Shown one piece after another: positions 21,837 to 32,168 of a stretch of 64,000 bases of DNA (position 1 is its first letter; every line of letters begins with the position of its first letter). This stretch comes from Leptodactylus fallax (taxonomy: Eukaryota; Chordata; Amphibia; Anura; Leptodactylidae): NCBI GenBank assembly GCA_947044405.1, contig CAMRHE010000134.1:124001-188000 (forward strand), written 5' to 3'. Position numbers and translations under genes: made by a program. The notes under the pieces were generated by a model, which was given only the letters and a program-made list of their open reading frames with translations, had not been told where the DNA came from and did no database searches.

Positions 21837-23650
21837 TCTGCGAAAGGTCTGTCAGGCATCGGTAAAGGGAGTAATTCCCCTGAGGGTCTAGACCTTGGCT
21901 CTAGAACATGCCGTCACATAAGCCGCAATGTCCCGAGACCTTGAAGGCCACCAGTAATGTTGGGACACTAGCATCTTAGTACCCGAGATGCCTGGGTGAC
22001 CGCATAACACGGAGTCATGGAGTTTCTGTAAGACCCTAAGCCTCAACTGAGATGGGACAAACAGTTTACCCTCGGGTGTCTCTGGAGGGGCAGAGTGCTG
22101 ATTTTGCTTAATCTCGGATGCTAAACCCACCGAGACAACAGAAACCACAATCCCCTCGGGGAGAATTGATTCTGGCTGGGAACTATCAGACTGGGAAGAA
22201 CCAAAACTTCTAGACAAAGCATCCGCTCTAATGTTTTTGGACCCTGGCCTAAAAGTGACAACGAAATTAAACCTGGTAAAAAATAGTGACCACCTAGCTT
22301 GTCTAGGGTTCAATCTCTTAGCAGATTCCAGAAATACCAAATTCTTATGGTCAGTTAAGACAGTTATCTTGTGTCTAGCTCCCTCCAGGAAATGTCGCCA
22401 CTCCTCAAAAGCCCATTTGATGGCCAATAGTTCTCGGTTACCAATATCATAATTCCTTTTGGAAGAGGAGAATTTCCTGGAGAAGAAAGCACAGGGTCTG
22501 AGTTTAGTGAATGAGGAGGGTCCTTGGGACAAGCCAGCCCCTACTCCTACTTCAGAAGCATCAACCTCAACAATAAAAGGTTCACTAAGATCCGGTTGAA
22601 TAAGAACCGGAGCTCTAGAAAATGCTTGCTTTAAAAAATCAAATGCATCCATAGCCTCCTGATTCCAGTTTATCAAATCTGCCCCCTTGTGAGTGAGATC
22701 AGTCAGTGGTTTTGCTATAGTGGAAAAATTGGCAATAAACCTCTGATAGTAATTTGCAAAGCCAAGAAACCTTTGCAAGGCCTTTAGTGAGGTGGGTCGA
22801 ACCCAACTGAGTACAGCCTGAACCTTGGCTGGGTCCATGTTGATGGCCAAGGAAGACAAGACATAGCCCAGAAAAGACAATTGCTGGACTCCGAAAAGGC
22901 ATTTTTTCCACTTAGCAAATAACTTGTTCTCCCTCAGGACTTCCAGCACAGACCTAACATGCTTAACGTGAGACTCCTAGTCTTGTGAAAAAAACAAAAT
23001 ATCATCTAAATAAACAAACAATGACAAAATGACCAGTAAAATTCCGAAAAATGTCATTCACAAAACTCTGAAATACTGCAGGTGCATTACTCAAACTGTA
23101 GGGCATTACCAAGTACTCGTAATGGCCCTCAGGCATGTAAAATGTGGTCTTCCACTCGTCTCCCTCCCGAATCCAAATAAGATTATAGGCCCCTCTCAAA
23201 TCTAATTTAGAAAAAAAAATTTGACCCAGAAATCTGGTTTAATAAATTGGGAATAAGAGGCAGAGGATACTGGTTTTTCACCGTAATCCTGTTTAGGGCC
23301 CGGTAATCAATATAGGGCCTCAAACCGCCATCCTTCTTTTTAACAAAAAAGAATCCTGCTCCCGCAGGAGAAGTGGAAGGACAAATATTCCCCTTGCCCA
23401 GAGTGTCTCTTATATACTCTATCATAGCCTGTCTCTCAGGTTCAGACAAGTTGAACAACCGCCCTTTAGGGAGTTTAGAGTTAAGAACTAACTTGATAGC
23501 ACAATCATAAGGTCTATGAGGGGGTAATAATTCAGCTCGAGATTCGAGAAACATATCCGCATAGTCTGAGATATAATCCGGCAAAAGTACAGTGAGAGTA
23601 GAGACAGAGCCATACAAGAGTTCATACATTCGGGAACCCATTTAACCACA
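21837..23650 (-). pseudogene. Gypsy reverse transcriptase, RNase H and integrase zinc finger, broken frames
   Basis: Three frames are needed. 23641-23207 holds the RT start (GKGNICPSTSPAGAGFFFVK, RPYIDYRALN, NQYPLPLIP). 23199-23002 holds the next RT block ([21 protein letters not shown]). YLDD is present near 23010-23020 but shifted out of that frame by a short insertion just before it. 22949-21888 is a clean run through the RT thumb (FLGFANYYQRFI), RNase H (VEVDAS, NRELLAIKWAFEEWRHFLEG, VLTDHKNL, ADALSR) and the integrase HHCC finger (GHPGISG...YVTAC), where the last Cys is lost before a stop at 21888. Confidence 0.88.
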
Positions 23651-23925
23651 TCCCCCAATTTCCAATCTAAGACAGGATTATGTCTCTTCAACCAGGGCAA
23701 CCCCAGGACAATCTCTGAGGGCAAATTCTCTAGGACAAAGAAGGAAAGTGTTTCAGTATGAAGGGTTCCAACCTTAAGATTCAGGGAGGGAGTAACAAAC
23801 TTAACGGAGGACTGGGCTAGAGCAGTGGAATCAATAGCGGTGATTAAAACTGGTTCTTCTAAAGAAATTAGGGAAAGACACAAAGACTGTGCCACCTTTA
23901 AATCAATAAAATTGGCCATTGAACA
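23651..23925 (-). pseudogene. Gypsy aspartic protease region, active site shifted
   Basis: ANFIDLKVAQSL and the downstream EIVLGLPWLKRHNPVLDW are typical of this clade's protease. The Asp-Ser/Thr-Gly segment that should sit just before ANFID is disrupted by a small frame change near 23920, where the upstream gag frame runs into a stop at 23903. Confidence 0.8.
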
Positions 23926-24871
23926 CAGTCAACAAAACACTACCCAAAAGAGTCATACCAGAGAAGGAAATTTCTATAGGTAAGACAAACTTATGACAGG
24001 ACACAGAAGGAAGTACCTGTTCTCCCAGACGGTCTTTCTGAGGAACAGCAGGGCGTTGAGCTCCATCTGACCTAGGCCTTTTAGGACACTTGTTTAGGAA
24101 GTGACCTGCTTCATCACAATAGAAGTACAACCCTCTTTGCCTTCTAAACTTCTTACGGTCCTCCGCAGTCATGGCAGCTTCGAGTTGCATGGGCTCGGGA
24201 CCGGACCCTAGCGGTTCAACAGGTTCAGAGAAAAATGGTTCCATGGAGACTCACTCTCTTCTATGCTCACGTAGATGTCTGTCTAATTTGATGGCCAGAC
24301 TCATGCTGTCCTCCAAGGTAACAGGTGATGGGAAATTAACCAAAATATCTTTAATAGCATCAGAGAGCCCCTTACGGAATTGGAAACAGAGAGCAGAACT
24401 GTTCCACTGAGACTGGACTGACCACCTTCTGAATTCTGTACAATAGTCTTCAGCTGGTCGGGAACCTTGCCTAATAAAAGAGAGTTTGGCTTCGGCTAAC
24501 GCTCTTTGGTCAGGTTTATCATACAATAACCCTAAGGCTTTAAAAAAGTTATCTACAGAAGATAATTCAGGTGCACGGGGATCCAAAGAAAAAGCCCAGG
24601 TTTAAGGGTCTCTTTGTAGCAGAGATATTACTATGGCTACCTGTTGCTGCTGGTTACCAGAAGAATACGGCCTAAGTCGATAGTATAATTTGCAGGCTTC
24701 CCGAAAATTAGTAAACCTATCTGGCAAGTTTATCTTGGGCTCTATGGAAGCAGCGCCTTGGAGAACGGCTTGAGGCCGAGCTGCCTCTTGATCCTGTACT
24801 CTCACAGCCAAATCTTGGACCAATTGAGTCAAATTCTGTATCAGATCCACAAGAGCTTGCATAGGATCCAT
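23903..24871 (-). pseudogene. Gypsy gag, two in-frame stops and damaged zinc knuckle
   Basis: The start codon lies at 24871 (MDPMQALVDLIQNL, then a coiled-coil-like segment). TAA at 24602-24604 and TGA at 24251-24253 interrupt an otherwise continuous frame. Capsid-like sequence includes LYDKPDQRALAEAKLSFI and FRRWSVQSQWNSSALCFQF. The CCHC knuckle reads YFYCDEAGHFLNKC, with the first Cys replaced by Tyr. Confidence 0.85.
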
Positions 24872-24912
24872 TACGAGGTCAAAACACACAAAGTAATGTA
24901 GGCTGGCTATTC

Positions 24913-25668
24913 TGTTAGGAATCGGAAGCAGCGTTGAGCTAAGCAGTGAGTCCCAGAACCAGTGAAACCGAATCAAAATGGTAAAAACTGTGCTGAACAT
25001 CCCGCACTCTCCCAACCGCTCCGAACACCACCCCCAGAGATGTTCACAAGGGTCCCTGATGGTAGGGATGGACTTGGAAGCTACTGATGGGCAGAGCTGC
25101 ACGGGTCAGAGAGCACCGGACGCACAGCACACCACCAGACACAGTAGAAAATAAACCGAAATCACCAGTAGTAGCAGGAGTAGGGATGTCAGTCTGCAGA
25201 GTAGAAAGCAGCGGATGGCGGCAGGCAGTAGATGACAGTAGAGTTCCAAAGAGTTGTCGTACAGTCCGTGAGGTTAGTGAAGTACAGAAGGGAAATCCAA
25301 ATAGATGTGTCAAACAAGCCGGGTCGGTAGCAGGAGAGCAGAGCAGTACCAAATCGAAATTCAGGAGGACGAAGTCTGAAGGCAAGCCGGGGTCGTCAGT
25401 AGGAGAGGGAGAACAAAGTACAAAATCGGGAGGCCAGAAGGATAGTCAAACAACAGAAGCAGGGAGGCTAGGCAGGAGGTAACAGGACAGGAAATATGCA
25501 AAGCTTACTACCAGGGGAAACTGAATAGCCAGCGATTACGTCCCGAATAGTCCCGAATATCAAGTTTCCGACCGAGCACCTGCTCCGGAAGGAAATCCCG
25601 TGGCCCGAGCGGGGAAGGACCGGCAACCCCCGCATGCCGCCGTGGAGGTTGCAGTCCGTCTCCTTACA
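24913..25668 (-). repeat. Gypsy 5-prime LTR
   Basis: A 756-bp LTR with the same terminal bases as the 18308 copy, followed on the outside by GTGTG. On the inner side the minus strand continues GAATAGCCAGCC. No obvious TGG-type primer binding site directly abuts the LTR, so the priming tRNA was not identified. Confidence 0.88.
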
Positions 25669-25935
25669 GTGTGATTGAGCTTGATATACTTTTTCATACC
25701 TCGTTTAACATATTTTTAATATTTATGAACTAGTATTATATAGGTCTTTTTGATTGTCATTCTGCATTTTATAATTACCTATTTATGTATAGCTATGTAT
25801 TTTTCTATTATGTATTGGCGCTATTTGCTATTTACGGGGTTACAGAATATTTGCATAGAGAGGTGTGGTAGTTACTTGCTCCTGTTATATATAGAATTTG
25901 CAAACATTGTTTTGTATATTTTTACATTTTACATA

Positions 25936-27568
25936 CCGTGCCTTGCGAAAGTATTTGGTCCCCTTGAACTTTTCAACCTTTTGCCACATTTTAGGCTTCA
26001 AACATAAGGATATAAAATTTTAATTTTTTGGTGAAGAATCAACAACAAGTGGGACACAATTGTGAATTGGAACGAAATTTATTGGCTATTTTAAACTTTT
26101 GTAAAAAAAAAAAAAACTGAAAAGTGGGGCGTGCAATATTATTCGGCCCCTTTACTTTCAGTGCAGCAAACTCACTCCAGAAGTTCAGTGAGGATCTCTG
26201 AATGATCCAATGTTGTCCTAAATGACTGATGATGATAAATATAATCCACCTGTGTGTAATCAAGTCTCCGTATAAATGCACCTGCTCTGTGATAGTCTCA
26301 GGGTTCTGTTTAAAGCGCAGAGAGCATCATGAAGACCAAGGAACACACCAGGCAGGTCCGTGATACTGTTGTGGAGAAGTTTAAAGCCGGATTTGGATAC
26401 AAAAAGGTTTCCCAAACTTTAAACATCCCAAGGAGCACTGTGCAAGCGATCATATTGAAATGGAAGGAGTATCAGACCACTGCAAATCTACCAAGACCCG
26501 GCTGTCCCTCTAAACTTTCATCTCAAACAAGGAGAAGACTGATCAGAGATGCAGCCAAGAGGCCCATGATCACTCTGGATGAACTGCAGAGATCTACAGC
26601 TGAGGTGGGAGAGTCTGTCCATAGGACAACAATCAGTCATACACTGCACAAATCTGGCCTTTATGGAAGAGTGGCAAGAAGAAAGCCATTTCTCAAAGAT
26701 ATCCATAAAAAGTCTCATTCAAAGTTTGCCACAAGCCACCTGGGAGACACACCAAACATGTGGAAGAAGGTGCTCTGGTCAGATGAAACCAAAATCGAAC
26801 TTTTTGGCCACAATGCAAAACGACATGTTTGGCGTAAAAGCAACACAGCTCATCACCCTGAACACACCATCCCCACTTTCAAACATGGTGGTGGCAGCAT
26901 CATGGTTTGGGCCTTCTTTTCTTCAGCAGGGACAGGGTAGATGGTTAAAATTGATGGGAAGATGGATGGAGCCAAATACAGGACCATTCTGGAAGAAAAC
27001 CTGTTGGAGTCTGCAAAAGAACTGAGACTGGGACGGAGATTTATCTTCCAACAAGACAATGATCCCAAACATAAAGCAAAATCTACAATGGAATGGTTCA
27101 CAAATAAACGTATTCAGGTGTTAGAATGGCCAAGTCAAAGTCCAGACCTGAATCCAATCGAGAATCTGTGGAAAGAGCTGAAAACTTCTGTTCACAAACG
27201 CTCTCCATCCAACCTCACTGAGCTCGAGCTGTTTTCCAAGGAAGAATGGGCAAGAATTTCAGTCTCTCGATGTGCAAAACTGATAGAGACATACCCCAAG
27301 TGACTTGCAGCTGTAATCGCAGCAAAAGGTGGCGCTACAAAGTATTAACTTAAGGGGGCCGAATAATTTGGCACGCCCCACTTTTCAGTTTTTTATTTTT
27401 TACAAAAGTTTAAAATATCCAATAAATTTCGTTCCACTTCACGATTGTGTTCCACTTGTTGTTGATTCTTCACCAAAAAATTTAAATTTTATATCCTTAT
27501 GTTTGAAGCCTGAAATGTGGCAAAAGGTTGAAAAGTTCAAGGGGGCCGAATACTTTCACAAGGCACTG
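25936..27568 (+). mobile_element. Tc1-like transposon D
   Basis: 1633 bp with TA at both ends (25934-25935 and 27569-27570). The right end is CAAGGCACTG. The left end begins CCGTGCCTTG, a one-base change from the expected CAGTG. Terminal repeats extend inward over 200 bp with matching internal motifs (ACAAGTGGGACACAAT, GGAACGAAATTTATTGG). It lies 268 bp outside the gypsy 5-prime LTR and is inverted with respect to element C. Confidence 0.92.
26329..27303 (+). pseudogene. Tc1 transposase of element D (one internal stop)
   Basis: Starts MKTKEHTRQVRDTVVEKF. TAG at 26938-26940 interrupts SAGTG/MVKIDG where copy C has AAG. The frame then continues through FQQDNDPKH and [11 protein letters not shown] to TGA after ETYPK at 27301-27303. 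All three DDE residues are present. The final TGA is shared with C and removes about 16 residues that related transposases have (LAAVIAAKGG...KY can still be read beyond it). Confidence 0.9.
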
Positions 27569-27645
27569 TATATACTGTATGTTGTAGTATTCCCCCCTAT
27601 CTTTTTGCTTTCACGCGTTTTGTATTTCAGTGGAGGGTCAGTTAC

Positions 27646-27846
27646 ACTAGGTTCACACTAGTATTCGAAATTTCCGTTCTTCGGGTCCACCCTATTCGAT
27701 TAAAAAGTGGTTACCCGCGGAAACCCATGGACCCCATAGAATATAATCAGTATAGAGGAAAGTCCTGCTTGCAGGACTTATCTCTTCGCATATTTTAAGC
27801 AGAATATGGAACGGAGTCCCCCTACAGTCACCCAACACTAGAGTGA
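27646..27846. repeat. MITE M2 copy
   Basis: CTAGGTTCACACTAGTATTC on the left against AACACTAGAGTGAC on the right. It contains AAAGTCCTGCTTGCAGGACT and a GACCCCATAGAATATAATC block typical of this family. Confidence 0.65.
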
Positions 27847-28430
27847 CTGCAGGCTTATATTATATGCCCTTCCTCACTGTCTGTGTCTTTTTGTGGTGCT
27901 TTATCGTCTTTATGTATTAGTATTTACAAATATTTTTGTTGATAAATATTTCTTTTTATATACAATTATGCTCCTGGCGGTTTTCATTGCATAGTTTATA
28001 TAATGTAGGGAGTTTTCTTGCTTATGTATAGTCGAGGTATCTTTCTTTCTTTGATGACACACTGCACCCAGAAGTGAAGGAAGTTGGCTTCAGATGGGGA
28101 CAGCTGAATCCAGCTTCCTTCACTTTCAGGTGCAGTGTGACATCATCAGACATGCACAGTACAGTTAGTACTGTTTGCTGAGGCAGACGAGAGAGATGTC
28201 AGTGAACTGGCGGGGGCAAAGCTGAGCAGCAGATAATGAAGCCCATTGTTGGAAATCAACGCCCCTATAGACCCTTACTGCTCATTAGCATAGGAATAAA
28301 GGAACGATTGTTACAGGAATGGAGCAGCAGTCCTGAATAAGAAATACATAATTGTAAACTGTGCTGACAGCCCTACAAGTTACTGTGATTAGTTTATATC
28401 TCAATTTTGTGCTGGCAGACTCCCTTGAAA
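27847..28430. other. Inner and right-hand sequence of the older foldback element, plus flank
   Basis: A hairpin at about 28055-28145 pairs GATGACACACTGCACCCAGA with a complement ending GTGCAGTGTGACATCATC. The right inverted end of the foldback lies at 28123-28262. No coding sequence seen. Confidence 0.45.
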
Positions 28431-30212
28431 AACCATACTAAACCCTTGGATGTCCTCCGGGGTGCCCTCTATTGCTTTGTTTGTTGGGAAAATACATGGG
28501 ATATTCAATATGGATAAATTATATACAACCTTAAATAAAGATTCACAGACTAAGAGATTCTTCTTAATTTGGGGAAACTTTATTCCGGTGACTCCATTGG
28601 CTACAAAACTATTAAATTTACAGATTGGTATCTTAAGCAATAGCTGCTAGAAAATGTGGGAATTGACATCTGGAGAAACCTAGACAAGATCTTTTGAGAT
28701 GGGATGGGCCAGTGCACAAGACAACATGGTGGCTAAAGGAAAGTTAAGTTATGTTGTTTATATACTTTGTATTTGGCTTCCGGTACCATCTTTATGCTGA
28801 TGACACCCAATTATATATGTCATCTTGTGACATCACCCCTGCATTAATACAGAACACCAGTGACTGTCTCTCTGCTGTCTCAAATATCATGTCTTCGCTC
28901 TGTTTGAAACTGAATCTCTCAAAGACTGAATTACTGCTGTTTCTACCATCTAATAGATCTGTCCCTGATATCTCCATTGCAGTCTCTGGCCTTACCATAA
29001 CTCCTAGGCAGTATGCCTGCAGCCTCGGGGTTATGTTTGACTCAGACCTTTCCTTCACCCCCCAATATCCAATCACTCACACGCTCATATCATCTCCACC
29101 TCAAAAACATCTCCAGAATCCGCCCTGATTCACTCTCGCCTTGACTACTGTAACTCTTTACTAATCGGTCTTCCTCTTACTAAACTCTCCCCTCTACAAT
29201 CTATTCTGAATGCAGCGTCCAGGCTCATGTATCAGTCTAGACGCTACAGCGATGCCTCCGGTCTGTGTCGGTCACTACATTGGCTGCCTACTCAATATAG
29301 AATACAAAGAATACAATATAAACTTATCACCCTCATCCACAAGACTCTCCATAATGCTGCACCTCCCTACATTTCCTCCCTCATCTCTGTCTATCGCCGA
29401 ATCCGTACTCTCTGTTCACTCAATGACCTAAGACTAACATCCTCTATTATCAGAACCTCCCATGCTTGTATACAAGACTTCTCCCGAGTTGCACCACTTC
29501 TCTGGAATTTCCACAGCTTCAGTTGTAAACTAAAGACATATCTTTTCAGACAGGCCTATCACAACTCCTAATGTAAACCCTTCTGTAGTTGGAATCCCTA
29601 AAACGTACCCTCCTCTGTTTATGCTCCAACACTACCTCACAGGATATGATGCCGTATCAGACTAACTTTATATGTCCAGGCACCCTCTGTACGTTAAAGG
29701 ACACGACTGGTGAGGGCTCATACAGCTTTATATATGTGTAATGACAGTAACCTCTACTACAAAATTGTCTGACCATTGTATAAGCAATGCTACCTCTGAT
29801 GCCGCCCCTGCTACCTCTTGTGTCACCCCCTCTACCTCATAGATTGTAAGCTCTTGCGAGCAGGGCTCTCGGTCCCATTGTGTGAATTGACTATTTCTTT
29901 GTAATGTATCTTTTTTGTCAGTTCTTGAACCCTACAAATTGTACAGTGCTGCGGAATATGTTGGCACTATATAAATAAAATTTATTATTATTATTATTTA
30001 CAGTCTGGAAGACACTGTTTTATGGTTGTTGTGCGAGTCATGCACAGGATTATCTTATGGTAGGGAAGAGCGACTCTTGGAAGATAACATATATATGATA
30101 CATATGATGATCGGGACTGAACCTACCTACATTTGTAACATTGTGTATGCTCACAAATGTTTGTAACCTTTTATGTTCATTATTTTTAAGAAAATAAAAA
30201 TTGATAATGAAA
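28430..30212 (+). mobile_element. L1-like LINE 3-prime remnant, interrupted by an L2
   Basis: Before 28750 a frame reads DSQTKRFFLIWGNFIPVTPL, resembling the C-terminal half of L1 ORF2. After 29999, sequence leads to AAAATAAAAATTGATAATG and a poly-A run at about 30207-30222, typical of a LINE 3-prime end. The L2 at 28751-29999 lies between. The pieces are weakly coding, so this joining is an inference. Confidence 0.4.
28751..29999 (+). mobile_element. L2-like LINE, 5-prime truncated
   Basis: Reverse transcriptase with YADDTQLY is readable from 28785, then LCLKLNLSKTELLLF. After frameshifts come RSLHWLPTQYRIQ and YKLITLIHKTLHNAAPPYIS in the C-terminal region. The 3-prime UTR contains TTGTAAGCTCTTGCGAGCAG and ends GTGCTGCGGAATATG...CTATATAAATAAA with a (TTA)n tail, the signature of L2 elements. 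No intact ORF. Confidence 0.85.
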
Positions 30213-30483
30213 AAAAAAAAAAAGAAAAGGTGGAACTCAATGGAGGGTTTGGATGACAGGCTCCTTTATCAATACTAAACCCAATTCAAGTATATAAACC
30301 TCCCTTCACAAACTGCTGTATTATGTATAATGGAGTGTCTTATATACTTTAGTGTTATCCGTGAATTGCACAGACTATGCCATTAAAATTATTGCTATCA
30401 AGACATGATGCACATATATGCACACTGCTTCATGTATTCTGTTATCTTTATTATTTTCAATATCTGGTTGTAACCACTGATAA

Positions 30484-31681
30484 AGCAGGGTTCACACTAC
30501 CGTTGGAGTCCGCTATGAAGGTGTCCGTTAAAAAAAAATAAACGGACACCTATCATAACGGACCCTAACTGATGAGCATCAGGTAGTGTCCGTTTTTTAA
30601 TGTCACATACCGCTAGAAAGCCGACAGCGCGCTGAATTCAGCGCACTGCCGGCTTTCCTGGTATGTGCCCCGGGGCTGGAGATATCGGCGGTGTGGAGTT
30701 ACATGTTTTACTTTACTTACTGTTTGAAGGGCGCTGTGAGGAACTCCCTCCCTGCCACTTCTCGTTGGTCCATAGCGCTGTACTGAGGAGGCGTTCCTCA
30801 CAGCTCAGCGTCATCGCCGGGCAGTAAGGAACGCCCCCTCTGACAGTACAGGGATATAGACCAGTACAGAGAGAGGGGGCGTTCCTTACAGGCCAGTGAT
30901 GACGCTCAGCTGTGAGGAACGCCCCCTCATACAGCGCTATGAATGAACAGAACTATCAGGGAGGGCATTCCTCTGACAGTACCCGGCTATAGACGAGAAC
31001 AGAGAGAGGGGGCGTTCCTTACTGCCCAGCGATGACGCTCAAGCTGTGAGGAACGCCCCCTCAGTACAAGTCTCTGAACAAAGAGAAGTGTGAGGGAGGG
31101 AGATCCTCGCAGCGCCCTTCTAACAGTAAAACATTACACCGCCGATATCTCCAGCCCCGGGGCACATACCGGGAAAGCCGGCAGTGCGCTGAATTCAGCG
31201 CGCTGTCGGCTTTCTAGCGGTATGTAAAACCGCATGTGCCTGAGGACACGAAATGTCCTCTAACACTGCTAGTTTTTTTTTTTTTTGTTTGTTTCTCCTT
31301 TTTGAGCATGCGCAGGGAAAGTAAACGGACATAAAATAACGGACAGTAACTGATAGCTTTCAGTTACTGTCCGTTATATGTCCGTTACCCATAGACTTCA
31401 ATGTTAAAAAAGTAACGGACACTTGCTGTCCGTCAAGAATCCGTTTTTTCCAAACGGACAAAAAGTCCTGCATGTAGGATTTTTTGTCCGTGAAAAAATA
31501 ACGGACTTCTGATGGATTTGGTGTAAACGGACACTAACAGACACAATATAAAAACCCATTGAAATGAATGGAAATTTTAACGGATTTCTGACGGTTCAAC
31601 TAGTGTCCGTAGCTAAAATCTTGTAACGGACAATAGCCACGGACACTACTGACGGACACCAACGGTAGTGTGAACGCTCCC
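30484..31681. repeat. Harbinger-like MITE (GTTCACACTACCG ends) carrying a large palindrome
   Basis: The ends AGCAGGGTTCACACTACCG and GGTAGTGTGAACGCTCCC are flanked by perfect TAA duplications (30481-30483 and 31682-31684). It has many ACGGACA-type internal repeats as in the copy at 7454. The 621-bp palindrome at 30605-31225 is extra compared with that copy. Confidence 0.75.
30605..31225. repeat. 621-bp GC-rich palindrome
   Basis: Outer arms ACATACCGCTAGAAAGCCGA and TCGGCTTTCTAGCGGTATGT are exact complements. Pairing continues through GCGCTGAATTCAGCGC and CCCCGGGGCTGGAGATATCG toward a centre near 30915. The middle contains GGGGGCGTTCCTTAC...GAGGAACGCCCCCTC hairpins, repeated directly at about 30868 and 31003 and inverted at about 30783. 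No coding content; the small ORF here is palindrome translation. Confidence 0.85.
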
Positions 31682-32168
31682 TAAGATGTACTATTTCAAG
31701 TGTTAATACATAACTACCTATTATGTATACATCGTAGTCTTTAGCACATACATAGTTACATAGTTAGTATGGTTGAAAAAAAAGACATATGTCCATCAAG
31801 TTAAACCAGGGGATGGGAAAGGGCATGACCGTCTATACATGTCCATAACTATCAATGCTATTTTGCTCTAAAAAGGTATCTTATCTAATCCTTTTTTGAA
31901 GCTGTCAGCTGTGACTGCTGTGACCAGCTCCTGGGATAGGCTGTTCCACAGATTACAGTCCTCACAGTGAAGAAGCCTTGTTGGCTCTTGAGATTAAACC
32001 TTTTTTTTCTCCAGACAGAAGGAGTGCCCCCTTGTCTTATGAGGGGATTTTTACATGGAACAACTTTTCCCCATATTTCTTTTAAGGGCCATTTATATAT
32101 TTATACAGGTTAATCATATCTCTATATCTTCTCTACCAGTGACTCTCCCAGCTTTCCTCCCCCTAGAA

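Larger units (their letters stand above)
18308..25668 (-). mobile_element. Ty3/gypsy chromovirus-type LTR retrotransposon, full length but defective
   Basis: Two LTRs (18308-19133 and 24913-25668) share TGTTAGG...CTCCTTACA ends in plus orientation. The element is flanked by a perfect 5-bp TSD GTGTG (18303-18307 and 25669-25673). Reading on the minus strand the order is 5-prime LTR, gag with zinc-knuckle remnant, protease, reverse transcriptase, RNase H, integrase, chromodomain, polypurine tract, 3-prime LTR. The C-terminal chromodomain and overall order match the Sushi-ichi/Amn type of vertebrate chromoviruses. Stops, frameshifts and a 1619-bp Tc1 insertion in integrase make it non-autonomous. 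Without the Tc1 it is about 5.74 kb. Confidence 0.92.
18066..28262. repeat. Older foldback element holding the gypsy, a Tc1 and a MITE
   Basis: About 110 bp at 18066-18175 is the diverged complement of about 28123-28262. Shared blocks are GGGCTTCACTATCTGCTGCT against AGCAGCAGATAATGAAGCCC, GCTCAGCTCCGCC against GGGGCAAAGCTGAGC, and GCATGTCTGATGATG against ACATCATCAGACATGC. The pair reads as inverted terminal repeats of one older element split by the gypsy (18308-25668), Tc1 D and an M2 MITE. The inner non-repeat sequence is not assigned to a superfamily. Confidence 0.5.
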
